Below, in pieces: positions 50,868 through 58,933 of a DNA stretch of 64,000 nt. The DNA is taken from assembly GCA_005888325.1 (NCBI GenBank), contig VAWU01000031.1, forward strand, positions 1-64,000, in the 5' to 3' direction. This DNA comes from Actinomycetota bacterium (lineage in GTDB: Bacteria > Actinomycetota > Acidimicrobiia > Acidimicrobiales > AC-14). The notes below the pieces were generated by a model. It did no database searches. It had not been told where the DNA came from and saw only the letters and a program-made list of their open reading frames with translations. The position numbers were made by a program, and so were the translations under genes. Position 1 is the stretch's first letter, and every line of letters begins with the position of its first letter.

Positions 50868-51991
50868 TACGAGTCCTTTCCGCCCGGGGTCTTTGCGTTG
50901 AGTCCGGCCTTGTCTTCGTTCCACAGCCACGTCGATTCCCGCTCCCGCCAGAAGGCCCTGAGCGCGGCGCGGTAGCCATTGCGGAACTCGGGGTCGTCGA
51001 GCGTCATGGCCTGCTCGGCGAGGAACAACGGGAAGAAGACCGCGACGAGCCCGACCGGCACTCCCGCCCGCTTCAACTGCAGTTCGATGAACTGGCGCAC
51101 CAGGTCGGGGAACCAGCCCGCTTCAAAGTATGAGTACCTGAACCCGACGAGGTTCGACCAGTCGCCGTACTGCGCCCATCGCTCGTGACCGCGGCCCCAG
51201 CCCACGTGCCCCGGGACCACTCCGTCGTTGCCCGGATACGCACGGTCCAGGTAGAAGCCGTACGACGTCGGGAACTTGAAGATGTCCTGGAAGGGCAGGC
51301 CGTTCAGCCCGGCCAGCTCCCAATCGACGACGCCCTCGATCCCCTCCTCGCCCATGAGGAGGTTCCCCATCCAGAAGTCGCCGTGCACACCGACGAGCGG
51401 CAGCCGCGTCCCTTCGAAGTCGAGCCCTCGACGCGTGAGGCTGTCGAAGAGCTCCTCCTCGACGCGGTTCCAGCCGATCTCGCGCTGGTATCGGGTCCGG
51501 ACACCGTCGACGCACGCATCGATCGACACGCTGTCGACGAGCACCTCGCCGGTTGCCGTCGTCTGCTGGAACCGCTCCAGCCAGGACGCGGCCGCCCGAA
51601 AGTCGAGGGCGACCCGACCCGGGTCGCTCGTGTGGCCCGGGGAGTAGTAGCGAGCCGTCATGGGCTCGCCCACGACCGGGGACTCGACCAGCACGAGGTG
51701 ACCGTCGACGCGCTCCAGCGCGATGGGCCGGGGCGCACCGCGCATTGCCTCCGGAGCCATGTGCGTCAGCTCCTTGAGGGCGGCGTACTCCGCCATGAGC
51801 GAAGCCTCCGCGCTCGGTCGACGGGTCGCCTTCACCACCGCTCCGAGCTCTCCGCGCGCGTCGAACAGGATCAACGTCACCTTGCTCGAGTTGCGGTAGA
51901 GGCCGGCGACGATGCCGCCCGTGAGCCGAGGTCGTTCGTTTCCCGGCTCCGTGCACCCGTCGTTCAGCCAGGCGAGGAGGGCGTCGATCAT
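50867..51991 (-). CDS. APH-type phosphotransferase
   Basis: A 374-residue kinase of the aminoglycoside phosphotransferase/choline kinase fold. LGAVVKATRR carries the ATP-binding Lys, GVHGDFWMGNLLM the catalytic Asp (Brenner motif), and IEGVVDWELAG the metal-binding Asp. In this setting it more likely phosphorylates a sugar or lipid intermediate than an antibiotic. The ATG at 51991 overlaps the preceding stop (ATGA); its own stop overlaps the sugar-transferase start. Confidence 0.85.
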   Translation of the reverse strand: MIDALLAWLNDGCTEPGNERPRLTGGIVAGLYRNSSKVTLILFDARGELGAVVKATRRPSAEASLMAEYAALKELTHMAPEAMRGAPRPIALERVDGHLVLVESPVVGEPMTARYYSPGHTSDPGRVALDFRAAASWLERFQQTTATGEVLVDSVSIDACVDGVRTRYQREIGWNRVEEELFDSLTRRGLDFEGTRLPLVGVHGDFWMGNLLMGEEGIEGVVDWELAGLNGLPFQDIFKFPTSYGFYLDRAYPGNDGVVPGHVGWGRGHERWAQYGDWSNLVGFRYSYFEAGWFPDLVRQFIELQLKRAGVPVGLVAVFFPLFLAEQAMTLDDPEFRNGYRAALRAFWRERESTWLWNEDKAGLNAKTPGGKDS

Positions 51992-52614
51992 GCCGACCTC
52001 GTCGCCACGATCGCCATCCCCGGGCTGAGCGCGACGCGCAGCCGGTGTGGCACCCGAAGCGCGATCCAGCGTCCCCAGTCGAGGACTCGCTGTCGAAGTC
52101 GCGCGGTACGAGGGCTCGAGCTGCCGACATAGGGAAAGAAGAGGCGCGTGAGGAAGTAGTCGAACTCGGCGCGGCGGTCGGCGGACACGAGGTACGCAGG
52201 GCATCGCTGGCTCGGCAGCGCGAAGTACGTGTGTATCCCGGTGAACCCGGCCGCGCGCAGGCCCTGGGTGAGAGCGCGCGAGGTGAGCCGAGTCCGTCGC
52301 CGCAGGGCGCCGGGCGCCCACCGGTTGGGGAAGGCCGCGTAGAGCCAGCCATCGCGGGTCAAGGACGCGACCAGTAACGGGAGCAGCTCTGAGCTCGGGT
52401 CGCCGTCGGCGTGGATGGCCTGCCAGGCCGCGAGGTCCCCGACGACGATGCCGGTGTACGGGCCTTCCTGCAGCGCGAACGCCAGGTCCGTCGCGGTTCG
52501 CGTGGGTACGACTGCATCCGGCACGGACTCGTGGTCCACGGACAGGAGGAGCAGGCGCGATTGGGCGGGCGGCACGACGAAGCGCCAGTTCATGAGGCGG
52601 GCGTCGGACGTCAT
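51988..52614 (-). CDS. Unrecognised protein in the polysaccharide operon
   Basis: A 208-residue protein. SRLLLLSVDHESVPDAVVPTRTATDLAFALQ, YTGIVVGDLAAW and SLTRDGWLYAAFPNRW hint at a degenerate Rossmann or methyltransferase fold, but no glycine-rich SAM-binding motif is present. RFFPYVG-like and Arg-rich segments fill the C-terminus. The ATG at 52614 overlaps the flippase stop and its stop overlaps the kinase start, so it is certainly part of the operon. Function is unknown; substrate recognition or a non-catalytic partner of the kinase is possible. Confidence 0.75.
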   Translation of the reverse strand: MTSDARLMNWRFVVPPAQSRLLLLSVDHESVPDAVVPTRTATDLAFALQEGPYTGIVVGDLAAWQAIHADGDPSSELLPLLVASLTRDGWLYAAFPNRWAPGALRRRTRLTSRALTQGLRAAGFTGIHTYFALPSQRCPAYLVSADRRAEFDYFLTRLFFPYVGSSSPRTARLRQRVLDWGRWIALRVPHRLRVALSPGMAIVATRSA

Positions 52615-54089
52615 GTCATGCCCTTGACGAGGCCCATCCACATCGCCTTCGGTGCGCGACGTTCCTCCGGAGCGACTCGCGTCGCCGCGATCGTGGCGAG
52701 GCCGAAGGCGATCATGCCGGCGGTCATCGAGACGAAGAGCTGCTGGTGGATGGTCAGGAGGATGGCGACTCCCATCGGGAGCGTCGCGAGCGCCGGCACC
52801 GCGATCGCCTCACCCAGCGCGGAACTGCCGACGGATCGCCGCAGGATGTAGGCGTAGACCGCCAGGAGACCCGTCTCGCAGATGATCGTGGTGATCGCCG
52901 CTCCCAGATACGACCAACGCGGGATGAAATAGAGGTTGAGGGCGACGTTGGTCGCGGCGGCGGTGGTGACGGCCACCGTGCGGCGGGTCTGACGGTCCAT
53001 CGCGGCGAGCGCAAGGCTGAACGTGTGGCTCAGCATCCGGACCGGGATCACGAGCACGAGGAGCTGGTAGGTCAGCACGGCGCGGTCGAACTTCTGGCCG
53101 TACAGGAAGCGAAAGATCTGCGGAGCAAGCAGCAGGCTCGCGACCGTGATCGGCATCGAGATGAGGCCGATGATTCGGAAGGACGCGTCACGCAACCTGC
53201 CGAAGTCGTCCCGACGACCGGGCCACGCCTTGCTCATCCGCGGGTAGAGCGCGTAGTTGATGCAGCGAGCGAGCACGTTCATGTAGAGCACGAGATTGGT
53301 GCCGGCCTGATACAGGCCGACCGCCACGGGGCCCTGAAAGATGCCGAGCATGACCGAATCGGCGCGCATGTACGTCAGCGTGAGCGTGTCGCTTATGGCG
53401 AACGGTGTGCAGCGGCGGGCGGTTTCCCGCAGGAAGGAGACGTGCGCTCGAGGGATGGGTATCGCGCCCAGACGTCGACCGACCACCACCCAGCCCGCGA
53501 GAGCACCGAGCGCACGAGAGACGGTGAACGCGATGAGGGCTCCACGCACGCCGCCGCCGGTCGCGAGAATGAGAGCGGTGGCCACCAGGAACGCCAGCTC
53601 CTGAAGCGCAGTCGCGATGGTTTCGAGACGGAACCGCTCCCACGCCCAGAAGGCCGCGAACTGCACTCTCGCCACGCCGTCGAACGCCATCCCCACCGAT
53701 GCGATCGAGAGTGCGACCGCCGTCTGGGAGGAAGCACCCACCACGCGTGTGCCGACGACGAACAGGGCCGTGAACAGCGCACCGGCGAGCAGTGCGATGA
53801 GGGTCCCGACCTCGACCCACTTTCTGCTCTCACCCGGCCGGCGCGCCACCTCGCGCGCCAGCAGGCTCGGTATCCCGTAATAGAAGGGCAGCATGGCCGT
53901 GAACGTCATCGCGAACTGGAACACGCCGAGGGAACGAGGACCGCCGGACCTCGCCACCATCACGACGACGCCGAGCCCGGAGATCGCCCGAGCTGCGAAC
54001 GTCAAGAGCTGCCAGACCGAGTTGGCCGCGACCGTCCGCGAGGACGAACGCGGCGTCCCTTCCATCACGGCCACGGGTCTACGAGCCAT
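52611..54089 (-). CDS. Wzx-type polysaccharide flippase
   Basis: A 492-residue MATE/MOP-superfamily protein with about 12-14 TM helices. SVWQLLTFAARAISGLGVVVMVARSGGPRSLGVFQFAMTF is the first helix pair, LPFYYGIPSLLAREVARRPGESRKW and YGQKFDRAVLTYQLLVLVIPVRML are typical. It should move lipid-linked repeat units across the membrane. The ATG at 54089 overlaps the epimerase by 11 bases; MEGTPRSS, eight codons later, is an alternative start. It belongs to the same operon as the O-antigen ligase. Confidence 0.9.
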   Translation of the reverse strand: MARRPVAVMEGTPRSSSRTVAANSVWQLLTFAARAISGLGVVVMVARSGGPRSLGVFQFAMTFTAMLPFYYGIPSLLAREVARRPGESRKWVEVGTLIALLAGALFTALFVVGTRVVGASSQTAVALSIASVGMAFDGVARVQFAAFWAWERFRLETIATALQELAFLVATALILATGGGVRGALIAFTVSRALGALAGWVVVGRRLGAIPIPRAHVSFLRETARRCTPFAISDTLTLTYMRADSVMLGIFQGPVAVGLYQAGTNLVLYMNVLARCINYALYPRMSKAWPGRRDDFGRLRDASFRIIGLISMPITVASLLLAPQIFRFLYGQKFDRAVLTYQLLVLVIPVRMLSHTFSLALAAMDRQTRRTVAVTTAAATNVALNLYFIPRWSYLGAAITTIICETGLLAVYAYILRRSVGSSALGEAIAVPALATLPMGVAILLTIHQQLFVSMTAGMIAFGLATIAATRVAPEERRAPKAMWMGLVKGMT

Positions 54090-55101
54090 CAGAACGGGCG
54101 TGGCTCGCAATGACGGGTGAGCCGCCGATCCGCTGCTCCTTCTGCTCGCCCGACGGCTGGTTGCCCCACGGCGGCGCGTCGCGCGCCCATGCGACCATCG
54201 CCCGGATGCCGTCGGTGATCGACGTCCGGGGCGCGTAGCCGAAGCTTGTCGCGGCGACACGCGTGTCTGCCGCAGTGTGTCGCACGTCGCCCTGCTGAGT
54301 GCGTCCGACGGTGATGTCGACCGGCCCGCACAGGGCCTCCACGGCCGCGATCACCTGTTTCATCGACGTACGAGAGCCACCGCCGATGTTCGCGACGCCA
54401 CACCAGTCGCTGAGAGCCGCATCACGCATGGCGCTCACGACGTCTGCCACGTAGGTGAAGTCCCGGGTCTGACTGCCGTCGCCGTACAGCTCGAAGGTCC
54501 GCTGCCGGAGCGCGGCTTCGACGAGCCGGGAGAAGGCCATGTCGGGACGCTGCCGCGGCCCGTAGACCGTGAACAGGCGTAGCGACACCGTCGGAATGCC
54601 GAAGTTCACGCGGTAGAGCTCGCAGAGGTGCTCGGCTGCCAGCTTGGTGACACCGTAGGGGGAGACGGGGGCAGGCCGGACGGACTCGGGCGTCGGGAAG
54701 CATTCCGCGTCTCCGTACACAGAGGAGCTGGACGCGTAGACGAGCTTGCGGATCGGTCGCGGCTTGACCGCCTCGAGCAGCCGCTGCGTGACGGAGATGT
54801 TCTGCCGGACGTAGTGCCCGAAGTCCCTTCCCCACGACGGGCGCACGCCGGGCTGGCCCGCCAGGTGGAAGACGACGTCGATGTCGTCGAGGAGCTCTCC
54901 GAGCTCGACGTCGTGCAGGTCGCATTCGGTGAACCGAAAACCGCGCCGTCCGAGCAGCGGCTCGACGTTCTGGCACTTCCGCGCACGCGGGTAGTAGTCG
55001 GTGAAGCAGTCGACGCCACGAACCGCGTAGCCGTGATCGAGCAGCTCCCCACAGAGATGGGAACCGACGAACCCCGCCGCGCCGGTCACGAGCGCATTCA
55101 T
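54079..55101 (-). CDS. NAD-dependent sugar epimerase/dehydratase
   Basis: A 340-residue extended SDR enzyme. The nucleotide motif is MNALVTGAAGFVGSHLC, followed by DVVFHLAGQPGVRPSW, the catalytic SSSSVYGD and SPYGVTKLAAEHLC (YxxxK), and RLFTVYGPRQRPDMAFSRLV. This pattern is closest to UDP-glucuronate/UDP-glucose 4-epimerases. It likely makes the nucleotide sugar used in the polymer. The ATG at 55101 is chosen because it forms an ATGA overlap with the O-antigen ligase stop. Confidence 0.9.
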   Translation of the reverse strand: MNALVTGAAGFVGSHLCGELLDHGYAVRGVDCFTDYYPRARKCQNVEPLLGRRGFRFTECDLHDVELGELLDDIDVVFHLAGQPGVRPSWGRDFGHYVRQNISVTQRLLEAVKPRPIRKLVYASSSSVYGDAECFPTPESVRPAPVSPYGVTKLAAEHLCELYRVNFGIPTVSLRLFTVYGPRQRPDMAFSRLVEAALRQRTFELYGDGSQTRDFTYVADVVSAMRDAALSDWCGVANIGGGSRTSMKQVIAAVEALCGPVDITVGRTQQGDVRHTAADTRVAATSFGYAPRTSITDGIRAMVAWARDAPPWGNQPSGEQKEQRIGGSPVIASHARSDGS

Positions 55102-56408
55102 CGCCTGGCCCACACCGGAGCTGAGGGGGCCGACTCGTCTTCTCTGCCGAACAGATAGATCGCGGCGAGAATGCCGAGCAGCGCCCAGAAGTGACGGTAG
55201 TGAAGCACCTCATGTGTGAACGCGGACACGGCCATCCCGACCAGCGCGCCGATGAGGGGCGCGGTCGATGGGACCACCCGCCGGAACTCAGGCGACAATC
55301 GTCGGGGAGCGATGTTGCTGGCACGGATGATGATCGTCCCGATCAGCAGCATGAGACCGACGACGCCCAGGGCGCCCCGTTCGACCAGGGTGGCGAGGTA
55401 GTCGTCGTGCGCCTCCTTCACCGTCGCCGCCGTGGAGGTACCGAGCGTCAACCTCGTGCTCGCGGGCCCGCGGCCGAGGATGTTGCCGGTGCGGAACAAG
55501 TCGTATTCCTGCGCGAAGAGCTGCTCCCGAGCTGAGGCGCTCTTCGAGCTGCGCGCGACCGAGAAGTGAACGAGCTTGTTGTTGCTCCGGTGGATGCTCT
55601 CGACCACCCGCTGCTGGACGAACATCACGCCGAGACCGCCCGCCAGCACGACGACCATCACCACCGCCAGTGCCGTCACCGAATCGGCGTACCGCCGGAT
55701 CGCGACGTACCCCGCGACCCCGGCGGCGATCGGAAGCCCCAGCAGGGCGGCGTTCGAGCCCGTGACGACCAGAGCACCGAGCAGCAGCACGCACGCGGCC
55801 ACCCTCGCCCAGCGGTTGCGCGGCGACCGGGACAGGACCACGACGAAGAGGGAGATGAAGAAGTAGTTCGCGGCCATGTTCGGGTGATCGAACGTCAGCG
55901 CGGCGCGCCCGCCGTTGGCGTGACTGATTCCCGCGAGCCCGTGGCGGTGCGTGAGCACCGCGACGAGCAGGAACGCGGCCCATCCGACGGCGCTCCACGA
56001 CCAGGTGCGCAGGACGACCCCGAGCGACGCCGGCTTCCGACAGGCGCTCATCACCGCCGCACACCAGCAAAGCAGGAACACGTCCTGCAGGACGGCAACG
56101 GTGCCGGTGCCCGGCGCGATGCCGAACAGGGCGGACACGCATCCCGCCACCACCATGATCCCGACCGGGATGACGTATGGCAGATGCAACTTGGCTCGGG
56201 TCGCGCTCGCCCAGAGAAGCGTCGCCAGCACGCCGGCGGCCATGACGAGATCGTCGGGGCTCACGTGCCCCGGCCCCTTCGGACGCAGCAGGGGCAGGAG
56301 CGCGACGCCCAGGGCGACAACGACCACCGGCAGGCGGTCGCGGCGCGGGATCGCGGCGAGGCCCCGCGCGGCACGCTCGTCCTGATCTCGGAATGCCATC
56401 GTCCTCAT
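55098..56408 (-). CDS. O-antigen ligase/Wzy-type polymerase family protein
   Basis: A 436-residue integral membrane protein with about 11-12 TM helices. The large loop between late helices and the segment EYDLFRTGNILGRGPAS followed by EAHDDYLATLVERGALGVVGLMLLIG match the Wzy_C/O-antigen ligase region (H..YL......G..G). It should polymerise or ligate repeat units outside the membrane. The start at 56408 forms an ATGA overlap with the preceding RtcB-like gene. Confidence 0.85.
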   Translation of the reverse strand: MRTMAFRDQDERAARGLAAIPRRDRLPVVVVALGVALLPLLRPKGPGHVSPDDLVMAAGVLATLLWASATRAKLHLPYVIPVGIMVVAGCVSALFGIAPGTGTVAVLQDVFLLCWCAAVMSACRKPASLGVVLRTWSWSAVGWAAFLLVAVLTHRHGLAGISHANGGRAALTFDHPNMAANYFFISLFVVVLSRSPRNRWARVAACVLLLGALVVTGSNAALLGLPIAAGVAGYVAIRRYADSVTALAVVMVVVLAGGLGVMFVQQRVVESIHRSNNKLVHFSVARSSKSASAREQLFAQEYDLFRTGNILGRGPASTRLTLGTSTAATVKEAHDDYLATLVERGALGVVGLMLLIGTIIIRASNIAPRRLSPEFRRVVPSTAPLIGALVGMAVSAFTHEVLHYRHFWALLGILAAIYLFGREDESAPSAPVWARR

Positions 56409-57813
56409 CGCAGCACCGCCAACGGTCGCAGGCGTGCCACCGGACGCGACAGGCCGTTGTTCGTCAAGATGGCGAGCGCCTCGTCGACACCGCGGTCGTC
56501 GAGTTGCGGCACCTCGTTCGGTGCTTCGTCGGAGTAGGCGAAGCGAACCGTCGTTCGACCCATCGGGTCGAGGTGCGACTTACCACTCTCGGCGAAGTCA
56601 TTGATGATGCTTCCAGCGCCGTGACACGCGGAGTACAAGCTCTCCGAGGCACCTTCGTCGGCCACACAGACGTAGGAAGACGTGCGGCTGGTGCCGGGCA
56701 GCAGCGTGGCCTGACCTACCTCGCCGAACACTGTGTTCGCGGGCATCCTCGACGCCGGGTACGCACGACACGAGTTGTGACGGTGCACGATCGCGCTCGC
56801 GCCATCGACGTCCTCCTCGTAGATGGAGTTGTGAGGAGAGCGAAGGCCGCGTTCGCCATGCCCATCAGTCCTGCGTAGGACGCCGCCCGAAAGGCGATGC
56901 CGTAGTTCATCGCGGCCGCGTTCGCCAGCATGAACCGTTCGCCTTCGGGCCCGTTCCTCGGGATCGGCACGCCGGACGCGAAGTACAGCGCCTTCCGCAA
57001 CCTGAGCTCGTCGAGCGACCGCGCCGACCCGAAGTGGTGCAAGGGCTTCTGCACCGCCATCTGCCAGCGGACCTTGCGGGCGATCTTCTGACGACGCCCG
57101 AACAGGCGCCCCACCTGGCCGGCCAGCACTCCACCGCCGCCGTGGTACTGGAGCGTGAGCTGCCCGAGGTGCAGACCCAGCCGGGCGGCGACCGGAGCGT
57201 CGAAGACCTCCTCGACCTGCTGCAGCTCGATGAAGTGGTTGCTCGGGCCGATGGTGCCGAACCGCATGCGCGCCAGCTGTTGCGTCATCCACGGCAGCTC
57301 ACGGCCGACGCGTTCCGCACCGCCGTACCGGTCCACGTCGAGGCAGCCGCCCTCCTCGATCCGCTCGAGCTCCTGTGCATCGAGCCCGAACCGGTCGACC
57401 GCGAAGGCCGCCCCTTCCTTGGCGCACCGGAGGACGTCGTTGGTGGACAGCTCGAGCGTTTTCTTCGGCGGCCACGGGTACCGCTCACGGACCCGCCGGT
57501 AGAAGTCACCGATGGCCTCGACGCGGGGCCGATCGATGTCGAGCGCGATCAGGGCCATGCCGCAGTTCACCGAGCTGCTGGTGAAGGTCGAGCGAATCGT
57601 GTCGCGTGTCGCCACGGTGATGCTCGACGGCATCTCCATGTCTTCCTTGTGGAGGAAGTCGGGCAGCACGACGGGAGGGGCCACCAGATCGGCGTCTCGC
57701 ACGCGCGCCTCCAGCAGGGAGACCAGGCGTTCGTCTGCGGGCGAGTCGTCGCTCTCGAAGACCCGAGCGGCCTGCGAGCTCGCGGTCGGTCCCGCCGTGG
57801 CTGCGGTCGTCAT
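56405..57813 (-). pseudogene. RtcB-like RNA ligase homologue with a frameshift
   Basis: Two frames together give an RtcB-family protein. The first frame (57813 down to about 56838) has SVNCGMALIALDID (Cys84), GTIGPSNHFIELQ (His193) and LQYHGGGG (His224). The second frame, after a shift near 56838, has HNSIYEEDVDG, TLLPGTSRTSSYVC and SACHGAGS with the His that is guanylylated in RtcB. All metal and GMP residues are thus present. Roughly 10-20 residues seem missing between the AN.A...R region and HNS, so a small deletion caused the shift. The second frame's stop overlaps the next gene start, showing it is the native end. Finding RtcB in a polysaccharide operon is unusual. Confidence 0.75.
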
Positions 57814-58880
57814 CGCGCGGGCTCGCTGCTGATCCTGGCTCGCGCCAAGGCCTCAGCCGGAACGTGCGGCGTGACGACGGGAGCCTCTGTCCGGCCGGTC
57901 GACTCGGCCTCGTTGCGGACGCCGCCGGCGTCGAGCACCGAGGAGAGACGCATGGTGCGGTCCGTCGAGAGGACGACCTGCACACAAGGCACGCGGCGCG
58001 TCAGCGTCTCGGAGACCGCGCAAATAGGGGGATGCGCGGGACCGAGGCCGGTGCCTGCCGCGACTGTCGCGGCAAAGGGCCAGTACCGCCGCATCTCCCC
58101 GGCCATGTAGGTGCTCCCGATGAGGGCGCGAGCAGCGACGCTGGGGTCGCAGGGACCGACCTCGGGCCTGGTGCCCGTCCCTCGCCGCAGCAACACCACC
58201 CGATCGGGTGTGAGGACCGACACCCGACCGATGAACGGTTGCTCCCGGCGGCCGTGCGGCATGCGGCGGCCCGACTTCCCTTCGAGGCGGAGGGGCTCCA
58301 CGACGCCCCATCCCGCGACGCCGTCGGTGACACACAGGTTGTCGGAGGTCGCCCGCCCGCCCGCAGCCAGCTCGGTCGCGAGCAACGTGGACTTGCCGAC
58401 CCCACTCGGCCCCGCGACCAAAGGCGTCATCGTGTCGGCGGTGAACATCGACGCGTGAAGCGGAATGCGACCGCGGGTACCCGCCCACCACATCGCGGGG
58501 TACTGCAGGAGGACCGCCCGCAGCAGCAGATGGAACCGCGAACGCATCCCGGCCGCGGCGCGCACCCTGACAGGTGGGCGCCACCGGGCGACGAAGTCGA
58601 CCGAGCCTCGGTTCGGGCGCACGAGCAGGTCGAGGCCCGATGAACAGGCGTTCTCGATGAGGACCTCTCGTCCCTGGCGCCATGCGCCTCTCATCAAGGG
58701 CTCCCATTCCCCGACTCTGAAGCTGTGACGCGCCGCCTCCACCTCGACGGACATCGTTGACGCCTCAGGGGCTGGATCCTCGAAGGCTCCACCGGCGCCT
58801 TCGTACAAGACTTCTGTCAACCACTGCGGCGCGCACCGGATGTCGACGCGTTCGCCCGCGGTCCAGAGCGATTCGTGCAT
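57810..58880 (-). CDS. HPr-kinase-like P-loop protein
   Basis: A 356-residue protein. The Walker A is LVAGPSGVGKSTLL (about residues 154-166), preceded by IPLHASMF as in HprK-type kinases and followed by ATSDNLCVTDG. The N-terminal 130 residues are poorly conserved. HprK-like proteins occur in glycan and peptide-modification clusters and may phosphorylate a sugar, lipid or peptide substrate. The stop overlaps the RtcB-like start (ATGA). It is the second gene of the operon. Confidence 0.75.
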   Translation of the reverse strand: MHESLWTAGERVDIRCAPQWLTEVLYEGAGGAFEDPAPEASTMSVEVEAARHSFRVGEWEPLMRGAWRQGREVLIENACSSGLDLLVRPNRGSVDFVARWRPPVRVRAAAGMRSRFHLLLRAVLLQYPAMWWAGTRGRIPLHASMFTADTMTPLVAGPSGVGKSTLLATELAAGGRATSDNLCVTDGVAGWGVVEPLRLEGKSGRRMPHGRREQPFIGRVSVLTPDRVVLLRRGTGTRPEVGPCDPSVAARALIGSTYMAGEMRRYWPFAATVAAGTGLGPAHPPICAVSETLTRRVPCVQVVLSTDRTMRLSSVLDAGGVRNEAESTGRTEAPVVTPHVPAEALARARISSEPAR

Positions 58881-58933
58881 ACAACTCTCCCCCCCACACG
58901 AGTTTCTGTCCGGCCGTTGCCGACGGCCGTTGC

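Noticed and set aside
50867-51991. APH-type gene as an antibiotic-resistance determinant
   Set aside because: The fold is shared with many sugar and lipid kinases, and the gene is translationally locked into a polysaccharide operon.
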